64,000 nucleotides of DNA from Paenibacillus_G sp049942825 (GTDB lineage Bacteria; Bacillota; Bacilli; Paenibacillales; NBRC-103111): the NCBI RefSeq assembly GCF_049942825.1, contig NZ_CP187970.1, forward strand, positions 3,534,001-3,598,000, read 5' to 3'. Every line of letters starts with the position of its first letter. Position 1 is the stretch's first letter. The notes under the pieces were generated by a model. That model was not told the origin of the DNA, ran no database searches, and was given only the letters and a program-made list of their open reading frames with translations. A program made the translations under genes and the position numbers. Of the stretch, positions 8,369-15,303 are shown one piece after another.

Positions 8369-8547
8369 ATAATTCCTGTTATAAGAATGGATTGGAAGGG
8401 ATTTTGGCTGACATATCGTATTAAAAAGTGAAGGAGTATGGGGGCAGAGAGGAGTCGATTACCGATGAAGTTCGCCTCCGGAATGGAAGGAGCAGGAAAC
8501 GGGGTAATATAGGAGGATGAGACCAAGCCAAGGAGAGTGACGAAGCA

Positions 8548-9942
8548 ATGGAAGGGTTCAGAATCGAACGCGATACGATGGGCGAAATCAAGGTGCCGGC
8601 GGATAAGCTGTGGGGCGCGCAGACGCAGCGCAGCAGCGAGAACTTCCGGATCGGCACCGAGCGGATGCCGCTGGAGGTGGTGCATGCCTTCGCGATCCTC
8701 AAGAAGGCGGCGGCCCGGGCCAACGAGCGGCTCGGCAAGCTGGAGCCGGAGAAGGCCGAGGCGATCTCCGCAGCGGCGACGGAGATCATCCAGGGCAGGT
8801 GGGACAACGAGTTCCCGCTCGTCGTCTGGCAGACCGGCAGCGGCACGCAGTCCAATATGAACGCGAACGAGGTCATCGCCCACCTGGCCACCAAGCGGCT
8901 GGAGGAGAGCGGCAAGACGGTGCGCATCCACCCGAATGACGATGTGAACCGCTCGCAGAGCTCCAACGATACGTTCCCGACGGCGATGCATATCGCCGGG
9001 GTGCTTGCCGTGGAGAAGCGCCTGCTGCCGGCCCTTGCCGAGCTGCAGGGTACGCTGAAGGCGAAGATGGACGAGTTCAGCGACATTGTCAAAATCGGCC
9101 GGACGCATCTGCAGGACGCCACACCGCTGACTCTCGGCCAGGAGATCAGCGGCTGGTGGGCGATGCTCGAGAAGAGCGGCGCGATGATCCGCCGGAGTGT
9201 GGAGACGATGCGCGAGCTGGCGATCGGCGGGACGGCCGTCGGCACAGGGCTCAACGCCCATCCGAGGTTCGGGGAGACCGCGGCCGAGGAGATCTCGAAG
9301 GAAACGGGCATCCCGTTCGTGTCCTCGGACAACAAGTTCCACGGCCTGACGAGCCACGACCAGATCGTCTACACGCATGGAGCGATCAAGGCGCTCGCGG
9401 CGGATCTCATGAAGATCGCCAACGATGTAAGGTGGCTGGCCAGCGGTCCGCGCTGCGGCATCGGCGAGATCCGGATCCCGGAGAACGAGCCGGGAAGCTC
9501 GATCATGCCGGGCAAGGTGAACCCGACGCAGAGCGAAGCGCTCACGATGGTCGTCTGCCAGGTGATGGGCAACGACGCGGCGATCGGATTCGCCGCCTCT
9601 CAGGGGAACTTTGAGCTGAACGTGTTCAAGCCGGTGATCATTCACAATTTCCTGCAGTCCGTCCGGCTACTGGCCGACAGCATGGAGTCGTTCAACCGCA
9701 ACTGTGCGGTAGGCATTGAGCCGGACCGTGCGGTCATCCAGCGCTATCTGGAACAGTCGCTGATGCTCGTGACGGCGCTTAATCCGCATATCGGGTACGA
9801 GAAGGCGGCTTCCATCGCGAAGACGGCCCACAAGGAGGGCCTAACCCTCAAGGAAGCGGCGATGCGCAGCGGTTATTTGACGGCGGAGCAGTTCGACAGC
9901 ATCGTGCGGCCCGAGGATATGATTCATCCCTGGGAATCGTAG
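8548..9942 (+). CDS. fumC: Class II fumarate hydratase
   Basis: A 464-residue, oxygen-stable, iron-independent fumarase that interconverts fumarate and L-malate in the TCA cycle. Length matches FumC/CitG. Visible family features are the N-terminal GEIKVPADKLWGAQTQRS, the substrate-site SSND and TVGTGLN-type segments (here SSNDTFPTAMH and GGTAVGTGLNAHP), and the signature GSSIMPGKVNP at about 316-326, whose flexible loop carries the catalytic serine. The ATG at 8548 has AAGGAGAG upstream. It stands as a single gene, divergent from the XRE unit and closed by a strong terminator. Confidence 0.97.
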   Translation: MEGFRIERDTMGEIKVPADKLWGAQTQRSSENFRIGTERMPLEVVHAFAILKKAAARANERLGKLEPEKAEAISAAATEIIQGRWDNEFPLVVWQTGSGTQSNMNANEVIAHLATKRLEESGKTVRIHPNDDVNRSQSSNDTFPTAMHIAGVLAVEKRLLPALAELQGTLKAKMDEFSDIVKIGRTHLQDATPLTLGQEISGWWAMLEKSGAMIRRSVETMRELAIGGTAVGTGLNAHPRFGETAAEEISKETGIPFVSSDNKFHGLTSHDQIVYTHGAIKALAADLMKIANDVRWLASGPRCGIGEIRIPENEPGSSIMPGKVNPTQSEALTMVVCQVMGNDAAIGFAASQGNFELNVFKPVIIHNFLQSVRLLADSMESFNRNCAVGIEPDRAVIQRYLEQSLMLVTALNPHIGYEKAASIAKTAHKEGLTLKEAAMRSGYLTAEQFDSIVRPEDMIHPWES

Positions 9943-9972
9943 GCCCCCTTGCTCTATAAAATACACTTCCAC

Positions 9973-10006
9973 ACCGGAGTCCGATCAGCGGGGCTCCGGT
10001 TTTTTC
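9973..10006 (+). terminator. Intrinsic terminator of fumC
   Basis: ACCGGAG/CTCCGGT arms (9973-9979 with 9994-10000) with a six-T tail, about 30 bp after the fumC stop. Confidence 0.9.
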
Positions 10007-10557
10007 TGTAGATAGGAATGCAGCAGTGTCACTTCACCTTGGAACCAGCCTGATTGACGCGTACCGTCCTTATCTGGAAAAGACGAAGCCGGTTATCTTT
10101 GGAGCGCTCTTTCGTATGTTTAGATGCTGCGAACATCCGGCCTTGGCCCCGGAATACAGCGTCCAGGGGTTGGAAGGGACTGGAGAAAGCCTGCGCAGGG
10201 TGTGTCCTCTGACCAACGGTAGGGCATAGGGCCCGGCAGAACGTCTCCGTTTTTCCCGGGACTTCGCGCAGGGAGTCTCTCTTACTTCCAGCCTACCTCC
10301 AGGCAGGATCAATTTACCAGGCGGGGGATGAGGCGAGGGTTTCCTCCCGGAAGCAGGGGGGGGTGCACCGTTTCCTGCGTCGTTAGCCTCTTTTAGGCTT
10401 CATGGGTATGGTTCTTTATGTTCTAAATAAACAAGGAGTTAATGCCTATTAAATAAGCTGTCAAGCATAAAAAACATAGTTCTAAAAGCACATGGAAACT
10501 CATCAAAATCCCGATAAGATATGGCTATCAAACGAGTTCGACGACAAAATTCGCCGA
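10007..10557. other. Gene-free leader region before the Tad locus
   Basis: About 550 bp without a supportable gene. A 67-residue frame at 10026-10229 lacks a ribosome site and any family resemblance. The last 150 bp (from about 10400) become AT-rich, and probably hold the promoter for the riboswitch transcript. I could not choose a convincing -35/-10 pair there. Confidence 0.5.
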
Positions 10558-10652
10558 ATCTCGATAAAGGCAAACCTGGTGAAAACCAGCGACGCAAAGC
10601 TACAGGGGCTACCGCGATAAGATCCGCTAAGCCAGCCAGCTACCGAAAGATG
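10558..10652 (+). promoter_or_regulatory. Cyclic di-GMP class I riboswitch (GEMM-I)
   Basis: Conserved GEMM-I landmarks appear in the right order. GGCAAACC is at 10569-10576. A P1b hairpin CTGGT-GAAA-ACCAG follows at 10576-10589, with the GNRA tetraloop that docks into the receptor. Then comes GACGCAAAGC at 10591-10600, a variable arm, and the 3' signature AGCCAGCCAGCTACCG at 10630-10645. Short pairing of ATCT and AGAT can close P1. It lies about 80 bases before the DUF192 gene that heads the Tad locus. A hairpin follows directly and is the likely expression platform. Family recognition is strong; ON or OFF logic cannot be decided by eye. Confidence 0.9.
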
Positions 10653-10675
10653 ACGGGGTACATAGATGTGTTCCC

Positions 10676-10708
10676 ATCCCTCCTTTCGGCTGAAGCAGGG
10701 ATATTTTG
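10676..10708 (+). terminator. Expression-platform hairpin after the c-di-GMP riboswitch
   Basis: ATCCCT (10676-10681) pairs with AGGGAT (10697-10702), with further inner pairing CTTT/GAAG, followed by ATTTTGT. The stem and U-rich tail look like a regulated terminator placed before the ribosome site AAGGAGG of the first gene. Whether ligand promotes or prevents it is not clear. Confidence 0.6.
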
Positions 10709-10733
10709 TATGAACAAGGAGGCGAAATCCAGA

Positions 10734-11075
10734 ATGAAGCTGGTGAATCTGAATACGGGAGAAACCCTTGCATCGGACCTGCATACCGCGAAGACCTTCT
10801 TGGAGCGGCTGCGCGGCCTGATGTTCTCCAAGGAGCTGCCGCAAGGCACCGGACTTCACATCCGTCCCTGCCGCTCAATCCACACTTTCTTCATGCGTTA
10901 TGCGATCGATGTACTGTATCTGGACGAGAACCATACCATTGTGGGCATGCAGGAGAAGCTGCCCCCAGGCCGGGTCGGCCCGCTGGTCCCCCGCGCCGTA
11001 TCGGTCGTCGAGCTTCCTGCGGGAAGTCTCAGCCTGACGCAGACGAAGGATGGACAAGCCGTAGTATTTTTGTAA
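10734..11075 (+). CDS. DUF192 family protein at the head of the Tad locus
   Basis: A 113-residue protein. The ATG at 10734 follows AAGGAGG at 10715-10721. A longer reading from 10521 would run through the riboswitch and is rejected. It shows the DUF192 pattern: RLRGLMFSKELPQGTGLHI, the conserved CRSIHTFFMRYAIDVLYLD at about 54-72, and PGRVGPLVPRAVSVVELPAG near the end. The family forms a small beta-rich domain of unknown role, often secreted elsewhere; no signal peptide is seen here, so it would be cytoplasmic. Position between the riboswitch and the pilin array suggests a link to Tad pilus biogenesis. That link is inference. Confidence 0.85.
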   Translation: MKLVNLNTGETLASDLHTAKTFLERLRGLMFSKELPQGTGLHIRPCRSIHTFFMRYAIDVLYLDENHTIVGMQEKLPPGRVGPLVPRAVSVVELPAGSLSLTQTKDGQAVVFL

Positions 11076-11132
11076 AGCAGGATTCGATATTCACAAACCC
11101 AAGCCCAACCACTCAAAGGAGAGAGACACAGC

Positions 11133-11315
11133 ATGATGAACAAACTGAGAGCACTCGTAACCGAAGAACAGGGACAAGGAATGACGGAGTACGGTCTGGT
11201 CCTCGGACTGATCGCCGTAGCGGTGGTAGCCACGCTGGTCATGCTGCGTACGGAGATCACGAACATTTTCACAGATGCACTGAATACGGTACAAAGCCGC
11301 AATTCAACGCCATAA
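11133..11315 (+). CDS. flp: Flp-type pilin, copy 1 of 5
   Basis: A 60-residue type IVc prepilin. A short basic leader (about residues 1-14) ends in EEQG. Prepilin peptidase should cut after that glycine, leaving QGMTEYGL with the hallmark glutamate and tyrosine at +5 and +6. A single hydrophobic helix follows (about 19-39), then a short polar tail ending RNSTP. The mature pilin would be about 46 residues. Ribosome site AAGGAGAG is at the same place in all copies. The spacer to copy 2 is longer than between the other copies and carries a CATGAGGC/GCCTCATG palindrome near 11333-11349. Confidence 0.93.
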   Translation: MMNKLRALVTEEQGQGMTEYGLVLGLIAVAVVATLVMLRTEITNIFTDALNTVQSRNSTP

Positions 11316-11472
11316 ATCGCAGCCGGAGTGTACATGAGGCAGCCTCATGGGAATCCCGCTTCGCTTAAGCATCAACGCACCAGTAATTAACCGAATATTC
11401 AAACAAAACGGCCGGCAGGCCCCATGAATCGCATAAATCCAACCCTATCCACTCAAAGGAGAGAGACACAGC

Positions 11473-11655
11473 ATGATGAACAAACTGAGAGCACTCGTAA
11501 CCGAAGAACAAGGACAAGGAATGACGGAGTACGGTCTGGTCCTCGGGCTGATCGCCGTAGCGGTGGTAGCCACGCTGGTCATGCTGCGTACGGAAATCAC
11601 GAACATTTTCACCGATGCGCTTAATACGGTACAAAGCCGCACTAACACGCCATAA
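11473..11655 (+). CDS. flp: Flp-type pilin, copy 2 of 5
   Basis: A 60-residue prepilin whose protein is identical to copy 1 except for the last few residues (tail RTNTP). It has the same EEQG cleavage context, EY motif and hydrophobic helix. The leader and ribosome site are the shared ACTCAAAGGAGAGAGACAC block. It begins a regular 274-275 bp repeat that includes its spacer. Differences between copies are mostly synonymous third-position changes, so the copies either arose recently or are kept alike by gene conversion. Confidence 0.93.
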   Translation: MMNKLRALVTEEQGQGMTEYGLVLGLIAVAVVATLVMLRTEITNIFTDALNTVQSRTNTP

Positions 11656-11747
11656 TCGAACAATCGACTGCAGCTTGTGGAGTGGAGCCCGGAGGTTCCT
11701 TCCAAACATCAACCAAAGCCCAACAACTCAAAGGAGAGAGACACAGC

Positions 11748-11930
11748 ATGATGAACAAACTGAGAGCACTCGTAACCGAAGAACAGGGACAAGGAATGAC
11801 GGAGTACGGTCTGGTCCTCGGGCTGATCGCCGTAGCGGTGGTAGCCACGCTGGTCATGCTGCGTACGGAAATCACGAACATTTTCACCGATGCGCTTAAT
11901 ACGGTACAAAGCCGCAATACAACGCCATAA
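11748..11930 (+). CDS. flp: Flp-type pilin, copy 3 of 5
   Basis: A 60-residue prepilin with tail RNTTP. Its start is exactly 275 bp after the start of copy 2, and the 92-bp spacer before it is nearly identical to the next one. Cleavage site, EY pair and membrane helix are unchanged. Several copies would raise pilin supply relative to the single-copy assembly machinery, which is useful because the pilin is the only subunit needed in large amounts. This dosage role is inference. Confidence 0.93.
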   Translation: MMNKLRALVTEEQGQGMTEYGLVLGLIAVAVVATLVMLRTEITNIFTDALNTVQSRNTTP

Positions 11931-12022
11931 TCGTACAATCGACTGCAGCTTGTGGAGTGGAGCCCGGAGGTTCCTTCCAAACATCAACCAAAGCCCAACA
12001 ACTCAAAGGAGAGAGACACAGT

Positions 12023-12205
12023 ATGATGAACAAACTGAGAGCACTCGTAACCGAAGAACAAGGACAAGGAATGACGGAGTACGGTCTGGTCCTCGGACTG
12101 ATCGCCGTAGCGGTGGTAGCTACGCTGGTCATGCTGCGTACGGAGATCACGAACATTTTCACCGACGCGCTCAATACGGTACAGAGCCGCACTAACACGC
12201 CATAA
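12023..12205 (+). CDS. flp: Flp-type pilin, copy 4 of 5
   Basis: A 60-residue prepilin with tail RTNTP, the same protein as copy 2. It starts 275 bp after copy 3. The start context differs by one base (ACAGTATG rather than ACAGCATG). All pilin motifs are conserved. Confidence 0.93.
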   Translation: MMNKLRALVTEEQGQGMTEYGLVLGLIAVAVVATLVMLRTEITNIFTDALNTVQSRTNTP

Positions 12206-12296
12206 TCGAACAATCGACTGCAGCTTGTGGAGTGGAGCCGGCGGCTCCCTCCAAACATCAACCAAAGCCCAACAACCCAAAGGAGAGAGACACAGC

Positions 12297-12479
12297 ATGA
12301 TGAACAAACTGAGAGCACTCGTAACCGAAGAACAGGGGCAAGGAATGACGGAGTATGGACTGGTCCTCGGACTGATCGCCGTAGCGGTAGTAGCTACGCT
12401 GGTCATGCTGCGTACGGAGATCACGAACATTTTCACCGACGCGCTGAACACCGTTCAAAGCCGCAGCACTACGCCTTAA
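12297..12479 (+). CDS. flp: Flp-type pilin, copy 5 of 5
   Basis: A 60-residue prepilin with tail RSTTP, starting 274 bp after copy 4. It has the most silent changes relative to the others (for example GAGTATGGA for GAGTACGGT), so it may be the oldest or least converted copy. A 100-bp gap separates it from the prepilin peptidase gene that should process all five. Confidence 0.93.
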   Translation: MMNKLRALVTEEQGQGMTEYGLVLGLIAVAVVATLVMLRTEITNIFTDALNTVQSRSTTP

Positions 12480-12579
12480 TTGGGGCAGCGGCACGGAAGC
12501 TTGCGGTTTGAAGCTAAGCCGCAGGCTCCGGCCTTACCGGATTCACTTCCGACCATACATAAAGAAAGAGGGGAGTTTC

Positions 12580-13104
12580 ATGCTGATTGACGCCGCGCTG
12601 CTCGCCATTCTGGTGGTATGCGTAGTTACGGATATTCGATCCCGGAAAATTTACAACAAAGTCATCGGTCCCGGCCTGCTCGCCGCACTGGTGCTGCAGG
12701 CAGCGGAGGGCGGCTGGGGAGGAATCCTCGCTGCAGGCGCAGGCTTCGCCGCCGGCCTCGGCATTCTGCTCATTCCTTACCTCCTCGGCGGCATGGGCGC
12801 CGGCGACGTCAAGCTCCTTGCGCTGGTGGGCGCCTTCAAGGGAGCGGCCTTCGTCGGCATGGCCGCCGTCTACATGGCCCTGGTGGGCGGGGCGATGGCA
12901 CTCTTCGTGCTGCTGCTCCGCCCGGGCTGGAAGGAAAGGGTGCGCAGCCTCTATCTTGCCGTTGGCTCGGTGCGGTCCGGACTCGGACTGCCCACCGCAC
13001 TACCGTCACAGGGGGGAACGGCACCGCTCACGTACCCTTACGGTCCGGCGATCGCGGGCGGCTGCCTCCTCTGCTACCTGGCGAAAGGATGGGGAATGGG
13101 ATGA
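12580..13104 (+). CDS. Prepilin peptidase, A24 family (TadV/CpaA type)
   Basis: A 174-residue membrane aspartyl protease that removes the leader of Flp prepilins and usually of TadE-like pseudopilins. The ATG at 12580 has GAGGGGAG upstream; a longer frame from 12508 lacks support. The two catalytic aspartates are recognisable in VVTDIRSRKIYN (about residue 17) and GGMGAGDVKLLALVG (GxGD, about residue 73). About six hydrophobic helices are present. It lacks the N-terminal methylation domain of larger PilD enzymes, as is normal for Tad peptidases. The stop overlaps the start of tadE by ATGA. Confidence 0.93.
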   Translation: MLIDAALLAILVVCVVTDIRSRKIYNKVIGPGLLAALVLQAAEGGWGGILAAGAGFAAGLGILLIPYLLGGMGAGDVKLLALVGAFKGAAFVGMAAVYMALVGGAMALFVLLLRPGWKERVRSLYLAVGSVRSGLGLPTALPSQGGTAPLTYPYGPAIAGGCLLCYLAKGWGMG

Positions 13105-13562
13105 GACGGATAGAAGATAGGAAGGGGCACGGGGGAGCGGCGGGTCAGCCGGGTACCTCCTCCTTGCGACGAAGGATTCGGCTGCTCCGTGAGGAGAAAG
13201 GACAGTCCTTGACGGAGTTAGCGCTGATGCTGCCTCTGCTGCTGTTTCTGGTCTGCGGCATCGTAGACTTCGGCCGCGTGCTGTATGCGTACCTGCACCT
13301 GAATCTGGCGGCGCAGGAAACGGTCCGCCTCGGAGGGCTGGGACGCAGCGATGCGGACATTACCGCATTCGCCCGCAATTACGTGCATCTGGGCAAGGCG
13401 GAGTCGCTCGTGGTGACGATCGATCCTCTGGAGGCCCGGCGCAAGTCCGGCGAGTATGTCAAGGTAACATTGCGGTATCCGGTAGGGTACATTACACCGC
13501 TGGTGGGAGGGCTGCTGCCGGCGCCGGTTGTGGCGGCGGATTCGACCATAAGGGTAGAGTGA
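13101..13562 (+). CDS. TadE-like pseudopilin
   Basis: A 153-residue protein with an N-terminal basic cytoplasmic stretch (about 1-30), followed by the TadE signature EKGQSLTELALMLPLLLFLV and DFGRVLYAYLHLNLAAQETVR. The glycine before QSLTE is the expected prepilin-peptidase cut site, with glutamate at +5. One membrane helix and a periplasm/cell-wall side domain follow. The start overlaps the peptidase stop and the end overlaps the next frame, so this is a tightly coupled operon. It is probably a minor pilin that helps initiate or anchor the Flp pilus. Confidence 0.9.
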   Translation: MRRIEDRKGHGGAAGQPGTSSLRRRIRLLREEKGQSLTELALMLPLLLFLVCGIVDFGRVLYAYLHLNLAAQETVRLGGLGRSDADITAFARNYVHLGKAESLVVTIDPLEARRKSGEYVKVTLRYPVGYITPLVGGLLPAPVVAADSTIRVE

Positions 13563-13591
13563 GAAAACAGCGACGGAAAGGGGGAAGAGTC

Positions 13592-14500
13592 ATGGGAAGA
13601 CGTTTCCTCGGGGAGCAGCAGGGCAGCGCCCTGATCCTCGCAGCCGTGATGCTCGCCGTGCTGCTCAGCGCAGCGGGCTTGGTCATCGACGGGGGGACGG
13701 TCTACGTACAGAAGAGCCGGCTGCAGAAAGCCGCCAATGCGGCGGCGCTGTCGGGGGCTCAGGAGCTGACCGCCGACCACAACAAGGTGATCGGTGTAGT
13801 GCAGGAGGTGCTGCTCCGGCATGGGGAGGAGCAGTCCCTGGTGGCGGCACAGGTGGAGCCCGGCCGCAAAGTAACGGTGACGCTCAGCCGGGAGGTGAAG
13901 CTCGGCTTCTCCGGGCTGTTCGGCAGAGCTGCCGCCCCTGTGGAAGCCCGGGCGGCAGCCGAGATCCTGACGATGGGAGAGGCGGCCGGCGCCGCGCCGC
14001 TCGGGATCGATGAGAGCATTCCGCTCGAATTCGGAAGGCAGTACCGGCTGAAGGTGGACCAAACGGAAGTGAGCTACGGCAATTTCGGGGTGCTGGCGCT
14101 TGGAGGCACAGGGGCGGCGACCTATGAAGACAATCTGAAGCACGGCTATAAGAATGTGCTCAAGGTCGGGGATATCATTGAGACCCAGACAGGCAATATC
14201 GCGGACAAAACACGAAACGGCGTCAACGAGCGAATCGACAGCTGTCCCTACCCGGAAGGGGATTACTCCCACCGGGACTGCACCCGGATCATCTTAATCC
14301 CGGTGTATAAGCCCTACGCCCAGTCCTCCAACCAGTTGAAAAGGGTGGAAATCAAGGGATTCGCATACTTTTATATCACGAAACCGATGGCTTCGAAGGA
14401 CACCTATATTGACGGGATCTTCATCCAGCGGACCGGGACAGGCATTGTAAGACCGGGAGCCGTATCCAAGGGAGCCTATGCGATCCGCTTGACGGAATAA
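13592..14500 (+). CDS. TadG-like pilus assembly protein
   Basis: A 302-residue protein. The ATG at 13592 follows AAGGGGGAAGAG; a GTG at 13559 overlapping the tadE stop is an alternative that adds 11 basic residues. The N-terminal helix has the Tad/TadG pattern EQQGSALILAAVMLAVLLSAAGLVIDGG, then QKSRLQKAANAAALSGAQEL, typical of proteins of the TadE/TadG Flp-like N-terminal class. The remaining 230 residues are extracellular and not assigned to a domain. They contain two cysteines close together (about residues 221 and 231). It is likely a minor pilin or surface tip-like component. Confidence 0.82.
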   Translation: MGRRFLGEQQGSALILAAVMLAVLLSAAGLVIDGGTVYVQKSRLQKAANAAALSGAQELTADHNKVIGVVQEVLLRHGEEQSLVAAQVEPGRKVTVTLSREVKLGFSGLFGRAAAPVEARAAAEILTMGEAAGAAPLGIDESIPLEFGRQYRLKVDQTEVSYGNFGVLALGGTGAATYEDNLKHGYKNVLKVGDIIETQTGNIADKTRNGVNERIDSCPYPEGDYSHRDCTRIILIPVYKPYAQSSNQLKRVEIKGFAYFYITKPMASKDTYIDGIFIQRTGTGIVRPGAVSKGAYAIRLTE

Positions 14501-14554
14501 GCAGTCCGGCTGCGGTCGGCATGAATCGAACAGACAGAGGAGAGGACAGACAAC

Positions 14555-15226
14555 ATGAGATCCAAACTGATCATGGCCGCAGCACTCGTCATGGGACTGT
14601 GTACCACATTCTTGTTTTTTAATTATATGAAGAAATACGATACCGCCTCCGCCGTTCAGGCTTCCATGGTCGAGGTGGTGGCCGCCAAGACCGCCGTCAA
14701 AAAGAACCAGGTGCTGGATGCATCGGTGCTGCAGCTCGTGCAGGTGCCGGAGCTCGGACTGCATCCGCAGGCGGTGCGGTCCATCGCTGAAGCGGAAGGA
14801 AAGCTGGCCGGAGGAGAGCTGGCCGCAGGAGAAGTGCTGCTGACGCATCATCTGACCGGGGGAAGGGAAGAATCGCTGTTCGTCTCCCGCAAGGTGCAGG
14901 ACGGCTACCGCGGGGTTTCGGTCGGTGTGAACTTCGTCCAGTCGGTCTCGAACCTCATCGAGCCGGAAGACCTGGTGGACGTCGTATTCACGCCGGCAGA
15001 CAAAGGCACGGGCCCGGCGGTCTCCGTCACGCTCCTCGAGAATGTGCGCGTGCTGGCGGTGGGCCGTCGGATGGTCGAGGCCGACAAGGAAACGCCTTAT
15101 GCGGAATACAGCGCGGTGACACTGGAAGTCAAGGCGGAGGATACGGTCAAGCTGGTCAATGCCGATGAGCTCGGAACGGTATCGCTGGTCCTGCGGAGCC
15201 GGGCCGTGAAGGCTGCCACGCCATAA
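14555..15226 (+). CDS. cpaB: CpaB/RcpC-like Flp pilus assembly protein with SAF domain
   Basis: A 223-residue protein with one N-terminal membrane helix (about 5-23) and an extracellular SAF-type domain: VVAAKTAVKKNQVLDASVLQLVQVP, then the GGELAAGEVLL turn. The C-terminal half has GYRGVSVGVNFVQSVSNLIEPEDLVDVVF and VLAVGR, both typical of CpaB. In Gram-negative Tad systems CpaB/RcpC lines the outer-membrane channel. Here it would act in the wall or at the outer membrane face, perhaps contacting peptidoglycan. The ATG at 14555 has AGAGGAGAGG upstream. A strong hairpin separates it from cpaE. Confidence 0.88.
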   Translation: MRSKLIMAAALVMGLCTTFLFFNYMKKYDTASAVQASMVEVVAAKTAVKKNQVLDASVLQLVQVPELGLHPQAVRSIAEAEGKLAGGELAAGEVLLTHHLTGGREESLFVSRKVQDGYRGVSVGVNFVQSVSNLIEPEDLVDVVFTPADKGTGPAVSVTLLENVRVLAVGRRMVEADKETPYAEYSAVTLEVKAEDTVKLVNADELGTVSLVLRSRAVKAATP

Positions 15227-15234
15227 GAAAGCCG

Positions 15235-15259
15235 GGACACCGGGCATGTCCCGGTGTCC
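15235..15259 (+). other. Perfect hairpin in the cpaB-cpaE gap
   Basis: A 10-bp perfect stem GGACACCGGG/CCCGGTGTCC with a 5-base loop and no T tract, eight bases after the cpaB stop. It is better read as an mRNA processing or stability element, dividing envelope genes from cytoplasmic motor genes, than as a terminator. Confidence 0.6.
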
Positions 15260-15303
15260 TACACGATAGAAGGATGGAAGGGTAATTGGAAGGGGGAGTA
15301 AGG

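Larger units (their letters stand above)
11100..12480 (+). repeat. Tandem amplification of the flp pilin unit
   Basis: Five gene-plus-leader units, with starts at 11133, 11473, 11748, 12023 and 12297. The last four spacings are 275, 275 and 274 bp. The first interval is 340 bp with a different spacer. Near identity over more than 180 bp makes unequal recombination, and hence copy-number change, likely. Short-read assemblies may collapse this array. Confidence 0.95.

Noticed and set aside
8365..9645. 426-codon minus-strand frame
   Set aside because: Antisense to fumC and lacks any recognisable domain.
10026..10229. 67-residue gene
   Set aside because: No ribosome site and no resemblance to a known protein; overlaps the fumC downstream region.
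10521..10733. N-terminal extension of the DUF192 gene
   Set aside because: The extension runs through the riboswitch, and a strong AAGGAGG site precedes the ATG at 10734.
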